This document shows, in pieces, positions 10,901-20,690 of a stretch of 64,000 bases of DNA. Made by a program: the position numbers and the translations under genes. The notes below the pieces were generated by a model that was given only the letters and a program-made list of their open reading frames with translations, did no database searches and was not told where the DNA came from. Origin of the DNA: Lithodes maja (Eukaryota; Arthropoda; Malacostraca; Decapoda; Lithodidae); contig JBAKBP010000707.1 in the NCBI GenBank assembly GCA_037953745.1, positions 124,001-188,000 of the forward strand, given 5' to 3'. Each line of letters opens with the position of its first letter. Position 1 is the first letter of the stretch.

Positions 10901-13489
10901 AGGACACAAGAGTTCTACAATAAAAAGAAACAAGAAGACGAAAGGTCTGTCGACGGGACCATATGGGGGAGGACTGTGGAAATTGAACAGGTTTATAATG
11001 AACTCCATAGAGAGATGATGCAACAGAAAATTAAAACCCTGGCCCAATTGGATTTGCATAGGACAACCATGTCGACCGAGGAGGAAGATATCATTATTGA
11101 TATGAACACCATGGAGACCAGCGTACAAGAATTTGCAAATGATAATCTGAGAGTAAAATTAAATGACTATACCCTGCAGTTGACTACCATAAACGATAAG
11201 ATTGAACAGAATGAGATTAATAAAAAAATTAAATTACAAAAAGAAACAGAGGAAATCAAGAAAATTGGGACAGTACACGCGGATTTGGCATTAAATGAAT
11301 ACAACACTATAGTTAGAGCCATTGAATCCAAGGTGATTACACCCAACGATAATATAATGCAAATGTATAGTATAATTAAAGAATTGGAAGCCAAACCTCG
11401 CGCCTCCAAATCCTCCTCCGCCAGGATACCTTCCTGTTTCATGGAACCGCTACACGCCATATACCACAACCCGGAGAGAGGTAGTTACACTCTCCAGAGT
11501 CAGATAATCTCTACACTCTGTGAGAATTGCGTCAGTCTACTGTTCGATCTAGAGACGAAGAGACTCGATACAGACAATCGTTTTACCTTTGAAATGTCCA
11601 AAGACCACACCAAATTACATAATCTTGTAGAGAGTTTACTGAAGTGTGATAGTATCGGTCTGGAGGAAAAACGAAAGCTTCTCTCCCAAGTCCCGAATGC
11701 CAATATGACCTCTTTGGGTTTTAAGCTTGAGAGAACGGTTATGGTGTATCGCCCCTTCCATAAGTATGATATAAAGAGCGGTACCATTATTCTACCAACC
11801 TCGGAGTTATTATATTGTCGCGGCGAAAAGTTTTTCAATTTCCGAAATAAATTAACTAAATCCTACGATATAGATACATTCGATAATGTACATCGGTTAC
11901 ATACACTCACCGCCAATCTGGCACGGTTAGAACCAAACAGGGAATACTTATTTTTCACGCGGAAGGATGAGCGCTCGAGTTTTTCAAGCGTGAGGGATGA
12001 TATACTAAAATTCACCCCCCTACAATACAAGGCCAAATTGGGTAATCTCATGGAACTGGCTGCTCCCGCCCAATCCCCAGTCATTGATACCAATACCAAA
12101 CTTACGTGTTCCTCGCTCAATACACTCAATAATGATTTGGATGATTTATATATAGATCAACAATTATCCAACATAAATAAACAAATATTTAACAAACGAC
12201 ATGAGAGGATCCACGAGACAGCTCGGTGTTTTGCTCACAATATACAAAGTACCCTCGATTCACTCACCGGGGGTAACGAGAAAGCCGATGCCAAATCTAT
12301 AGGTATTATTCGTGACGTTACAATCCAAGAAATTAATAAGAGAATGGGATTTAGTGATGATTCGTCGCACCACTATACTAACCAAATATCACAAATTAAT
12401 CTATGGGATAGTCCGTTTTATACCATGCTGGATAATACCTCCGATAGGTACAATTCTAAACTTATGAATATAAACTTACAAACATTAATGGATCAACAGC
12501 AGCTGAGAAACACCTATGATTATCTGAATTCCCCCTCGGGACCATCGGTAGAACGCGGGCCCCGATTCTTGGCTAAACTATTGGGAGGCGTAGTAAATAC
12601 CATGATGGCCACCTCAACCTATCACAGTGCCACGGACAAAATAGATGTGGGGGGAGATAATCTCTTCACCACATTAGACATGGACAAAATAAAAAAACAT
12701 TTAGACATTCTCGGAGAAAAATTTATTACTAATTACAATCAGAGCCAAGAACACATATCCAAATTGTTGACCCATTTGAATGTCATAAATTACATCGGTC
12801 AACATAAAAAAAAGAAGAGTGCACGTACGCTCGATCACTTTCTATTGTCGACCATAAATACTATGACTCCCTCTTCTCATAAATTGGGAGGAGGAGGAAT
12901 CATTACCAATTTTACCCACATGTTACGAACAATGTATAATAACGATTACAAAGATAATGATACCTGTTACAATAGAATTAATAACGAAATTATACGCAGA
13001 ATAGCCAAAATATCTTTCCTCCCTCGCTACCTTCTCGCCTATAAACTAGAGAAATTATCCGGTCAAGATTTCCCCAAAAATGTCTCCCAATATATTAGGT
13101 CAAAGCTGGAAAAATCCGATAATATGATGTACGACGACCGTAACGAGTTTCTCACACTGATGTACGCGCTCACCGTCAAAGACATACAAGAGTATATTGC
13201 GAGTGACCGACTTGTGGGATCCCAGTATCTCATTAAACATCTCAAATTATGCACCACTGTCCCGAAAGACATTGATAAAATCCTGTGCAATTTTATGCTT
13301 CTGTCGCAGGGCACTATGAATCGAGATAGCCGGATACAGTCAAATTCGGCACTATGTGATGGCCTTTTAACCTCAGTAAGCGACACCCAATCTTTACAGG
13401 CCAATATTGCCAGATATGAAATATTATATGGTAAATTAAACGATTTGTTAGTAGTCTTGGCAAATCCAACGTCAAGGCTATTAACCTAA
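4916..13489 (+). CDS. Giant viral protein of unknown function, 3' end cut by a DIRS insertion
   Basis: One uninterrupted frame of about 2,857 codons from ATG 4916 (a TTG six bases upstream is a less likely start). No catalytic domain was recognised. Visible features: an EEEEEAAA stretch near residue 568; a threefold 18-bp repeat giving DSGSDE units near 1184-1205, followed by a run of acidic residues; a proline-rich linker (PPAPSP) near 1890-1905; then long heptad-like, Glu/Lys-rich stretches about 1910-2160 that suggest coiled coil. Very large proteins of this size occur in nimaviruses as conserved virion or unknown proteins (wsv343 is a candidate by size), but I could not verify homology. 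From 13443 the sequence belongs to the terminal repeat of DIRS element P, so the last 15 codons and the stop come from the transposon. The real C-terminus is missing from this window. Confidence 0.7.
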   Translation: MNRGFVDGVEIFKSFSDNFKNASGLIKGLANSILIQSKSKFKFHNYNEDVVEPIRPGEYDRIYGIISDNERKVEINDMLAKYLANLFGALEYYLQDLVINKHILPLPGPNKKINMSKVNCINDTLQSMLHALINQANRAKEDNKYISLIVFMVMGVYVQSYMDLIAFRYYKHTPALKTRIDLVQEHIDTTLNLGIFTGQIFSNLFTSIINHRATDPLTEMDVTKFINKRYIAILPMRLFNEDGQFYIEKNHQTPSQRFYFLPDIWTKRSFQQKKNANKESVFYRVATDLATDLEQLKNLLLISSPEQKLTTDCVIEGIHNICWGDICRLVKGKNPSAYSSIAIQYLLQNINNNDLTQIENDEQNIYENLNVFFKFISNPKETFARVIRHKKRSCYGRVLTRNYDNFIPDEVFSVVKLSIGKDILTMLLHTDDFHVNALLLKDTLMTKPPDIQSFMMKYILRLVTMFRHGSHSVKELLKSMGLSREFINKLNNEYYFIEKYLMDDSTNQEASLLLFIQSLNNINDGNITKINDVKNALATILIPNQLVTALYTALEANIPVVWRELFMEEEEEAAAGMTVRRWIFSWFQQQGVIRDYPLSTFLKKYPYIIAIIASIFDDAMTRSPGGQVYITRIADRERLEEITRQLFAIIENIHAQLITTTNIVFTLPLTWLTFGNFYQPTKSEFLSSCTEHLKAYGFGTITEDFIDDTPGKQAAIPGCRENDFFPNELGHFSNLAGTSRRLFLASLLKASRLSGQFTPTRPPMSDTAISNMMDNKLHLFRNNPSNFINLNQASMVPYLFVGKGDEKAKILSSIQKYAMDYSGDNLNFVGTNIIETLTNVTPWSPKHVTNSEVSVDNLISTSTHKNPLDHMIAQWYNDLRDSFESFIYEYRQLLDMVHNFAHKIATYDPTMDRKRKVVEEIFPLLRDNVLFICNTNDGEDTNSDDEDDFIYHQKRKRFDTNLCIFPLRYDEKVKTGHIDIDQMKTVITELNELQDFICLYKTLNNRGGYLDHIRTLRKYVDVVKNKPSIREYDYQTDPSFKIVTFLLKMKDSEVDGRCREVYDKFLTLMGDTTNRHKHISNPLMFNWTENTMRGLPEAQMILSQLLLGNIVQIPTFIKSKLTPMTNESQFHILKQIRKNIVSKVNTIRNSLQLEGPGVVVPQWEIFTKSNFMKRFFRSDHLAMDCDDEDSGSDEDSGSDEDSGSDEDLDDDDDDHNNNNDTPLKTITKRLETINVRENVIEYLSLGESIKQIVGSNSTLSLSPSGYIKSLSAQRKDWQLWVNESSNIIERIWNKDQPIDNYLYIKFKNYNIQLFRNLRNDVPYTKLLLMGSIILNRSYTENTVSRIHTLLTINEKFTTKCSKLETGIGGRELSFDSLRHTRLQLVGKLCDMVSPVAFIKGLKNTPEVISTLLLAQLLNVNDSDHYSERDKRRAVQYLYGSGTNLPVLASPPVVSNIHSAGHAPMPPPNDIIQSVTNTPLHISPDDLRSIISVTGALNVSSEQSHPRHHIRNKPYKCSERLTNFIDVDAHIFRHSHVYPLIHVNEVEKCEEDSYHNFIIRSMGLNVNINLKEIKQMMFSKDFVNNNIDTFHENYNEILHKCNRVSTTLPEIMNKHNMVNLISSMRVKYIGMHSLKHIRDELSNRSSIFSNYALFISENKNYSLIVFKAIFKRYKHALLNDEIVTQTTFNIWFRKFKSNCTRYIDLINNQLTSITDSIKSLKGNLQCDYTKLLNLIQDPNAVAILEDILAENSLARAINLGFNGTVFSTINDNNNSHISESAYRDLIRRYEKYITKRSPLDIPWHNQSGSTKVIPRHTVLLSTALMGKVNKDKSQEGENKCNRDLSSLDINNAEYSIASSIMELMSLHSLFNHNTRNILDAIYKEHREIKTSPPPAPSPPAPSPTPTHKVDALSELNDKMNNIKKYIHSIKKLENINIDSINYEMSNIMANIIVHLEDLEKDILGLQPHHSPPLRELLDNYKNLFVQFFESKRNILDRTQEFYNKKKQEDERSVDGTIWGRTVEIEQVYNELHREMMQQKIKTLAQLDLHRTTMSTEEEDIIIDMNTMETSVQEFANDNLRVKLNDYTLQLTTINDKIEQNEINKKIKLQKETEEIKKIGTVHADLALNEYNTIVRAIESKVITPNDNIMQMYSIIKELEAKPRASKSSSARIPSCFMEPLHAIYHNPERGSYTLQSQIISTLCENCVSLLFDLETKRLDTDNRFTFEMSKDHTKLHNLVESLLKCDSIGLEEKRKLLSQVPNANMTSLGFKLERTVMVYRPFHKYDIKSGTIILPTSELLYCRGEKFFNFRNKLTKSYDIDTFDNVHRLHTLTANLARLEPNREYLFFTRKDERSSFSSVRDDILKFTPLQYKAKLGNLMELAAPAQSPVIDTNTKLTCSSLNTLNNDLDDLYIDQQLSNINKQIFNKRHERIHETARCFAHNIQSTLDSLTGGNEKADAKSIGIIRDVTIQEINKRMGFSDDSSHHYTNQISQINLWDSPFYTMLDNTSDRYNSKLMNINLQTLMDQQQLRNTYDYLNSPSGPSVERGPRFLAKLLGGVVNTMMATSTYHSATDKIDVGGDNLFTTLDMDKIKKHLDILGEKFITNYNQSQEHISKLLTHLNVINYIGQHKKKKSARTLDHFLLSTINTMTPSSHKLGGGGIITNFTHMLRTMYNNDYKDNDTCYNRINNEIIRRIAKISFLPRYLLAYKLEKLSGQDFPKNVSQYIRSKLEKSDNMMYDDRNEFLTLMYALTVKDIQEYIASDRLVGSQYLIKHLKLCTTVPKDIDKILCNFMLLSQGTMNRDSRIQSNSALCDGLLTSVSDTQSLQANIARYEILYGKLNDLLVVLANPTSRLLT

Positions 13490-13744
13490 TTGCAATGACG
13501 ACTTGTCTATTTTGACTGCTATGTCGTCATTCCAACCGCGGTTAAAAAGAAAACGTCTAGAGTCTACTCCTTATCTTGCTCTAGGAGACGTTGTACATTA
13601 ACCAAAACTACCACCGAAGGTGAAAAAAGCATTAGAAGAGAAGAAAAAGGGGTTTACCTTAGTTACCGCTCAAGGCCCATCCCGTGTTCCGTCATGCGCC
13701 GATCCCTGTCGAACGTGCGCATGAGCGACCCTCTCTTGTTATCA
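13449..13744 (+). repeat. Left inverted terminal repeat of DIRS element P
   Basis: Reverse complement of 21293-21588 over 296 bases. I found one mismatch (C versus A near 13461). Its first 40 bases overlap the end of the giant viral reading frame. Near-identity of the two repeats points to a recent insertion or to repeat homogenisation. The A content here is normal, unlike the interior. Confidence 0.9.
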
Positions 13745-15150
13745 TTTTTTCACGCGCCTCCATTGATTGAGTCCGCTTTTGTTGTGCTCCTTCAATTCAC
13801 CCTGTTTTAGGTTCGTTTCGGCTTTTCTGGCCTTCTTTTTGCTAGACAGATGTTACGTGATCTAGGACACACCTAAATGGGCTCCTTAGTGTGTTTAATG
13901 GAGACGCGTGTGGAAATAGCTACCGTAGGTACGGGGGCGCTTGGCGTTCCCCGTCTATATGTTTTCATTCTTTCTCTTTTCATATTCTTTTTTCCTGTTA
14001 GTCTGGGCATAGTTTAGCTTTTAGCTTCAATTAGCCTAGCTTGTTTATCATTCAGGAATTGCTATGCCCTTATGAGTTCTCATATTTTCATAGCCTAGGT
14101 GTACAGTTGGTTCACAACCTGAGATTTCGTGGTGGCGGTGCTGTTTGTAGAGTTTGTGTCAGCCGCATAACTAGCGTTATTCCCGAGTCCCCCCTTTCGA
14201 GCCTTCACTGTGTCTCAAGGGCCTGGGCGCTTAGTGGTTCGTGATACCCAGAGGTACCCCACGGGGGCCTCTCCCTCACTCCACAGGGTTTTTTCGCCCC
14301 TGACACATTCTCTACTCGCGGCTAGGCCACCCTTTTTCTCACCAGTTTCATTACTGGTTTTTTGTGTTTCCCTTCCTGTTTTCACCTCCATCCTTTCATC
14401 ACTTTTGCCCAATCCTGGGGTACCCCACGGGGGCCCCTGTTGTGCCAAACCACCCAACCTGCCACTTCTCCTCATGGGCTTTGCTCTATCTCTGTGGGTT
14501 GGGTGGTTCCCAGGGTATGTGCCTCCTCTCCCCTGGTGTGCCTTCCTTGCCTCTCCCTTGACCGGTCGAGTCAGGATATTATCAAGGAAGACACTGCTCA
14601 GCTAGATGGTCACGGTCATCTTCGCTTGGAGTTCATAAGGAGTTGACGCTTGTTTGCCGGCCTTTTTTGGTTTTCCTAGACGCCCCTCTCGCTTGTTCGG
14701 CACCGGGCCCTCTTGGCCGTACCCGCAAATTTGCGGAGTGCTCGATTCGGCCCTCTGGGTCGTTTCGGCTCCCCGCAAATTTGCGGAGATCGCTGGGGGG
14801 TCGCGTGACGATGTGGGAGGTTTGTGTCGGTACGGATCTACCTCTATTGGCCCGCAAATTTGCGGTTATAGTTGGCTTTCACTGTTGACCCTTTTTTGTG
14901 TCATATTGTTGCCTGATACTATATTGGTGTATGCACTTTCCTGGTGTTATAGGCCCTGCATGTAAGATGTTGAGTGGTGGTTAACACTTTCTCCATCTTC
15001 GCAGGTTCTGCTGGTGCTCTTCCGCCTCGGCCGCCCTCTTCACCTACCTCTGTGCTCCCGGTTTAGGGTGAGTACAGATACCTGTTTGCATGTGTGTTCC
15101 TGTTTCCCCATGCTCCTTCCCTGGTTCTTCTTGGACATTCTCTCCACTTA
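13745..15150 (+). other. 5' non-coding region of DIRS element P
   Basis: T/C-rich leader of the element with a moderate A content of about 15%. It holds a duplicated 17-base motif around GGTACCCCACGGGGGCC (about 14253 and 14420) and three copies of a 14-base palindrome (14723-14865). No gene is supported: the open frames here are short and overlap in all phases. Confidence 0.5.
14723..14865. repeat. Three copies of the perfect palindrome CCGCAAATTTGCGG
   Basis: Exact 14-base palindromes at 14723-14736, 14773-14786 and 14852-14865, start-to-start spacing 50 and 79 bases. Perfect dyads repeated in a leader region suggest binding sites for a dimeric DNA-binding protein, or small hairpins in the RNA. 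Function is unknown. Confidence 0.7.
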
Positions 15151-15518
15151 CACCTTCGTCGTGCTGATTCTGGTGTGTGTTCTTCTCGTGCTGGTCGGCT
15201 GCTTTGCTTTCGCCTTGGTTGTCGCTCCCCGTGCTTGGTGAGCCACATGTCCTGCTTGCGCCACTCGCTCTTTGTGTCCTCTACGGCCTACCTCCCTGCT
15301 CTGTGTGGCCCGTGTCTGGCCCTGGTGGTTGTGCTGCTCCATGGCCCTGGTTCCTCGGCGGCGGCTGTGGCCTCTGCTTCCCTTCCGTCGGTGTGGCCGA
15401 TGGTCTCCCGCCACATTGGGCCTGTGGGCCGCCGTTCCCCGGCATTTGTTGCCGCCCGGTTCCGCGTCCCCCTGGGTATCCCTGACCCGACTGCCGGCCG
15501 TTCACCACAGCCCGTAGC

Positions 15519-15735
15519 CTCGTAGGTGGCGCTCTCGTCTCACACACGAGGGGTCGGGGGTTCACTCCCAGACCGGGCGGTGCGAATTGGGCTTGTCTCC
15601 TTTCGTGTGTTAGCCTCAGTTCACCTAGCTGTAAATAGGTACCTGGAATTCGTGGACGACGTTGTGCCGTCCCATCTGGGGTTGGCACAAATGGTACAAG
15701 GCGAGCTGGGTATCATATGGTTCCCCTACGCTACT
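15519..15735 (+). repeat. tRNA-derived SINE inserted in DIRS element P
   Basis: The sequence starts near GTAGGTGGCGCTCTCG, carries an RNA polymerase III B-box-like GGGGGTTCACTCCC around 15553, and continues with TAGCTGTAAATAGGTACCTGG, a layout seen in invertebrate tRNA-related SINEs. Its A content is normal although it sits inside the A-depleted region, so it most likely arrived after the depletion. Exact ends and target duplication were not resolved. Confidence 0.5.
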
Positions 15736-18119
15736 GGTCAACTTAAGCCTCCCCGCTCGCCTCGCTACTGCCCCTCGTCGTCCTCCTGCTCACCTTGACG
15801 TCGCCCGTCGCCCTCGTCTTGGTTCTCGCCCTGAGGCCGGGGTTGGCGGCTCTGCTCCTATGCGCCCTCCCCTGGCCTCTACGGATAGGGGCTCTCCTCC
15901 CTTCCGCCCGCTTTCCTTGCCCAGACGACTTCCTCTTACGTTGTCCTCTCCGCGCGCGGTTGTTCGTGCTGTCGCTGGCCCTCTGCTCCCTCCTGCACTG
16001 TCCAGGAGGGTCCGCCTGGGTGTCGTTGCTTCTCCTACTTCACCTGCTTCAGTGCCTCTTCTTCCTTCGCGGTCTCGTCCCACGGTGGGGGTCCCTCCCT
16101 CCTCCTCCTCGGTGTCGGGCCGCCCTGTTCTCTCAGCCCCGGGGGTCCTTGCTCTGTTTCCCCCCGCGGCTCCTTCTGGCCTCCTTTCACCCGGCCAGCC
16201 TTCCCCCTCCCGTCGTCCTGCTCCTCCTCCTTCTCTTCCTGCCCTTCACTTCCCGTCTCGCCTGGGGGGTACCCCTCCTCTTGCCTCGGTGAGGTTTCGG
16301 GGTCCCCTTTTTCTCGGGAGCTGTCGTGTCGCTGGAAGAGGGGGTTGGTGCTGTTTCCCCCTCGGCCGTTCGTGTTTGGGGACGGGTCCCTCTATGGCGG
16401 CACGGCCGTCGTCGCTCGCCTTCCTTGGGCCGCGACGCTGCTGGTTCGTGTCGTGGGTCTCGCTCCCGCTCCCGCTTGTCCCTGCGGGCCGACCCTTCTG
16501 GGTGGGGGGGTGGGGGGGGGGGGTCGCCTCTCTCGGTTCGATTGTTGGCTTTGCAGGGCTGGGTTGTGTCACGCTTCGACGGGTGCTTGGCGTCGTTGGA
16601 CGCCTCCCTCTTCTCGCGCTTCTTGGCGGTGCCTCACCCTCGGCGCCTCGCCCTTCCTACCCCTGCTCCGGTCCCGCTCCCTTCTGCAGGCCTACGCTCT
16701 GGTCAGACTTCAGCCGCGCTGCCCTCCTTCCGGCTGTTCAGTCCCTGGCTGTTTTGACGGGTCTGTCCTCCTGTGGGGTGGGTTTGTGCGACGCCGGTAC
16801 GCCTGGCTTCGCCGTCATGCTCGGTCGCCCTCTCCCCTTGGAGGCCTGGTTTGCTGTGGCCTTCGCCTTCATACCGTTCCGTCGACGGCTCTCCTTCGGT
16901 CCCTCCCTTAGGTTACTAGCCTTGACGTTGGACTAGGTTCGTCCCTGCTTTTGCCTCCTCTTGTGTCTGTCGGCAGGTTGGCCGGCGCGTTCTGGTCCTG
17001 GATGGGCGCGCCCATTCTTGGACTTTGTTCTCTTGCTACCCGTTCTTCTCTCACCCGGGTCAGGCCTCTGTCGCCACGGTTTTTCCCTTGCGACAGAGGG
17101 TGACGGACTTCTTGTCTTGTCTTTCGGTTCCCTCCAGCCGTCTGTCCCCGCCTGCGGCTTTTCGGGGCGTCTGCGCCAGGCGCTCTTCGCGAGGGTTTGG
17201 ACCGCGTTCTGCGGGTCCACCTTCGGCTCGCGGTGTCTTTGGTTCCCGAGCTGCAGGCGGTTTTGTGCGCGGCAACTCGGCGCCGCCCGACAGTGCGGTC
17301 CTCGTTCTGCCGGCCGGCCCCCTTGGATATTCGTCAGGGTTTGTTGTACTCTGCGCTATATACGTCGGGGTTGTTTCAGCTGGTTGCTTGGGTATGCTCG
17401 CTTCTCTGTCGGCGGCCCCTGCTTCCGACACGCGACGACGCGCTGTGTCGTTGCGGTCCCTGCTTCCGTCTCGCCCCGTCGTGCTGTGTCGCAAGCGGGG
17501 TCTTCTCAGTCCCGTCCTTCTGCCGGTCCTCTTCGGGGTGCTGCTACGAGTGCTGCCGCCTTGCGCGGCCGCAGGACTGGGTCGTTGCAGGCCAGTGCGT
17601 CGATTCCGCCTCGCCCTTCTGTTCTTGCCCCTTTCATCCCCGCTGTGTCGGGGCTGGCCGGTCTTCCACTTCCGGCCGCCCTTCGACGTGGTCTGCCCCG
17701 CGCCGGCCTGGGGTTGGGGGGGGGGGGTAGAGGTCGACGTGGCGCTCGTGCCCGCACGGCCCGTACCGAGGGTACCTCCGCATCAACACAATGTGTAGTT
17801 CTCTGGGTCGGCCTCCTTGTTCTCCTTCTCGCCTGGCCGACCGGGTCGCTCCCCTCCTCTCGGGTGCTCCCTCGGGTTGTTTTTGCCCTTGCGCTCCTCG
17901 GTTGCCGCGAGGGACGTTGGGGGCGGCGGGTTGCGCGGTGGGGTCTCCCCTGGTGGTGGACGTCTCGACCCCCTTTCCGCTCTTGTCACCAACGCCGGTC
18001 CATCTCTTCGGAGGTGGCCCACGTGCTCACTTCCATGCCCGAGCTGGGTAGTGTCGAGGGGGTTGATCGCCGGTCGCCCGGTTTTCCTCTCCCGTGTCTT
18101 TCTGGTCCCGTCGACGAAC

Positions 18120-18640
18120 TGCGTCGCGATGCGGCCGTTGGTGGTTCTGTCGGCCCTCAACGGGCGCGTCGTGCACACACGGTTTCGGATGCTGCCGGTG
18201 CCCCTGGTCCGCCTGGCCCTGTGCCCTCTGTCGTGGGTTGTATCGCTGGCCCTCCAGGATGCGTCTTGGCTCGTTCCTCTCCATCCTCTCTTCCGGCGAT
18301 TCTTGGCCGTTCAGCCTTCCGATCGTGTGTTCCTGTTCGCCGGCCTTCCCTTCGGTCTCCACATCGCGCCGCGGATCTTCTCCGCACATGTGGGGCAGGC
18401 TCTGGGTCCTCTCCTCAGGAGCGGGCTCCCGCTCCTGTTTTCCTTGGCCGTCTGGTTGGTAGTTTCCGAAGCCCTCGGCCTGTGCGTTGGCGACGCCCTC
18501 ACAGTCGTTCGCACCGTCGCACGGTTCGGGTTCCCCTTTTGGTGTTCCCAATTCACGCTTGACCCCGTCGCGTGTCGTGCCATGGGTCGGTCTCGCATGG
18601 GTTTTGTCCGGCGCTACGGTGACCCGGGGTCTGCCGCCCG
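18120..18640 (+). pseudogene. Reverse transcriptase remnant of DIRS element P
   Basis: Aligns codon for codon with the reverse transcriptase of element M. Conserved pieces such as LSALNG, TRFRML, LPFGL and LTVVR survive, but the catalytic YLDDWL of M reads SLAVWL here, so both metal-binding aspartates and the tyrosine are lost. Each of these losses is an A substitution. The frame is open only because A-containing stop codons cannot form. The RT is certainly inactive. Confidence 0.85.
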
Positions 18641-18889
18641 CGGTGCACCTTCGGTGGAAGGTCTTCGCCGTGTTTGCACTCGGTCTCCCTCCTGGGGTGG
18701 CTCTGCGACTCGTTCGTGGGTTCGCTGCTTTGGGCCGCTCTGCCCCTTTCCTTAGGGAGCCTCCGGCTACTCCGCCTCCTCCTCATGGGCCCCGTGGTGT
18801 TTCCATTGCCCCTCTGGTTCGGCTCCTGCCGCTCCTGCGTCCCGTTCGCTGACGCTTCGGTCTCTGGGTTGCTCCGGGCTCGCTCTCTG

Positions 18890-19310
18890 CGGCTGTGCCC
18901 TGGTCCGCCCCCCCGCCGACGGTCTGGGTAGCCACAGATCCGTCGAGCGAGGTTGGGTGGGGTTCCCGATCGACCCTGGGCCGTCCACTTCCTGGCAGAT
19001 GGGTGGGTCTCCCTCCACTTACCCGTCTATGCCCTCGGACTGTTGGTTCCTCTGTTCTTCCTGCGGGACCACGCGCTGGCCCTTCGGGGTCAGTCGGTGG
19101 CCTTCGGGTTCGACACTCAGACAGGCTGTCCCCTGTTTTCCTTCTGCGGGGGTTCCTCCAGGTCGTTGACTCTATTGGGGGTCTCGGTGGAGTTGTTCTT
19201 CCTCGCGGCCCGGCACCCCTTCTCCTTGCATGCCTCCTCCCTGCCCGGGCCTGCCACCCTGTGGGCGGCCGCCCTGTCGTGGGGGCAGGGCGTTCTTGTT
19301 GAATGGGCGT
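18890..19310 (+). pseudogene. RNase H remnant of DIRS element P
   Basis: Matches the RNase H region of element M: VWVATDPSSEVGWG here versus VDTDASSEVGWG there, followed further on by ALSWGQ in place of ALSRGQ. The catalytic acidic residues are partly replaced. In DIRS elements this domain follows the RT and degrades the RNA template. It is non-functional here. Confidence 0.75.
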
Positions 19311-19734
19311 TGCTCCGGACTGTGTTCGTCGACCTCGCGGCTTCCTGCGGTGTTCCGGAGGTCGCCTTGTTCGCATCGGGGGTGCCGCGCCGGTTGCCTT
19401 TGGACCTCTCCCTCCGGCCTCGCGCTCCAGGGGGGGTCCGGCCGCTTTCATGGTGGCCTGGTACGGGTGGCGGTCGATATCCATCTTTCCGCCCCCAGAC
19501 GCGCTGTTGCTGTGCCCAGTCCTCGCGAGGCTGCGGCTGTCCCACGGCTGCGTCGGGCTCCTCGCGCCTCCGTGGCCGGCACGGGCTTGGTCCGCCCGGT
19601 TGCCGCGGTGGTGCCCGAGTCCGGTCCCTCTCCCTGTCTCCGGCTTCCGCTTGGGCTCGGTTGGGGACCTGCGGGCCTCGTGGGCCTTCGCATCGTGCTT
19701 GTTCATGTGGCACGGTGGCTCCCGGTCCCGGGCC

Positions 19735-20690
19735 CTGCCTGACTTCCTGCAGCGTTCCTGGCCGTCTTCTCCTTGGGGGCCTTCCGGGTCCCGCTGGAGG
19801 TCTTTTCCTAGGTGGCTACAGGCCGCTCGCCTGCCTGTTGGCTCTCCTTCCCTCGTCCTACGCTCCTTGTTTCACCTCTTCCGTCCGCGTCACTTTCGAG
19901 TCGACGCTATACGTACCCACTTGTCTGCCGTCCGGGGGCTCTTTGGGTCCGTCGCTGGGCTGGTCGTTCTGCCTCAGGTGCTGGATTCCTTCCTGACGGC
20001 TGCCTTCCGGGATCGACCTCCTCCGCGCCAGGTCCCTCCGCAGTGGGATCTGGGGCGGGCTCTGGTCCTTCTGGCTTCGCCCCCGTCTACAAGGGCCGCT
20101 CCGCCGGTTCTGTTGCTCGGGCGTCCGCTCTTCCTTGTCACTCTGGCCACTGGGGTTCGGTTGTCTGCCCTAGCGGCATTGTCATGGCCCCGGGACTGCG
20201 TGCGATTCTCCCCGTCCTTGCATGGCGTCTCGTTCGCCTCCTCCCCTCCTTTTGTTGCCACACTTGGGAGGGCGGCCCCCGCTTTCCGGCCTTTCGCCGT
20301 CCAGGCTTTCCGGCTTGGGCGTCCTCGCCATGTGTTGGGCCCGGTGTCGGCCTTGCACTCCTCTGTTGCGTCTGTGGCGCCGCCTTCGGGTCCTGCTGTG
20401 TGGGTGTCTCCTCGGACAGGTGGGAGGCTCTCGCTGGTGCAGTTGGGCCGCCGCGTTAGTCGGACCGTTCGTGCCCGTCGCCCTGTTTGTAGGGGTTCTG
20501 CGCACGATGTCAGATCCTTTGCTGCCTCCTTCCAGTTCCTGCCACGTCGATTCTTCCCTGCCTTCGCCTCAGCGGTTTTTGTGGGTCTTCTATCAATTCC
20601 TTCATCTCCTCCTACCTCTCCGTGTCCAGTGTTCGACCCCCTCGGCTGGTGCTTGCTCTCGGGGGTCGTGTTTCCTGGTGCTCTGGCGAA
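19735..20690 (+). pseudogene. Tyrosine recombinase remnant of DIRS element P
   Basis: Aligns along its length with the recombinase of element M (DFL, RW, LVLRSLFHLFR, PPPRQVPPQWDLGRAL). The catalytic HxxR region AHDVRSFAAS survives, and the first catalytic Arg is kept in ATGVRLS, but surrounding Asp, Thr, Glu and His codons are changed to Ala, Ser, Gly and Pro. Near 20590 a one-base insertion relative to M moves the region of the catalytic Tyr out of frame. In an intact element this enzyme joins the circular DNA intermediate into the target. The A substitutions thin out toward the end of this gene. Confidence 0.8.
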
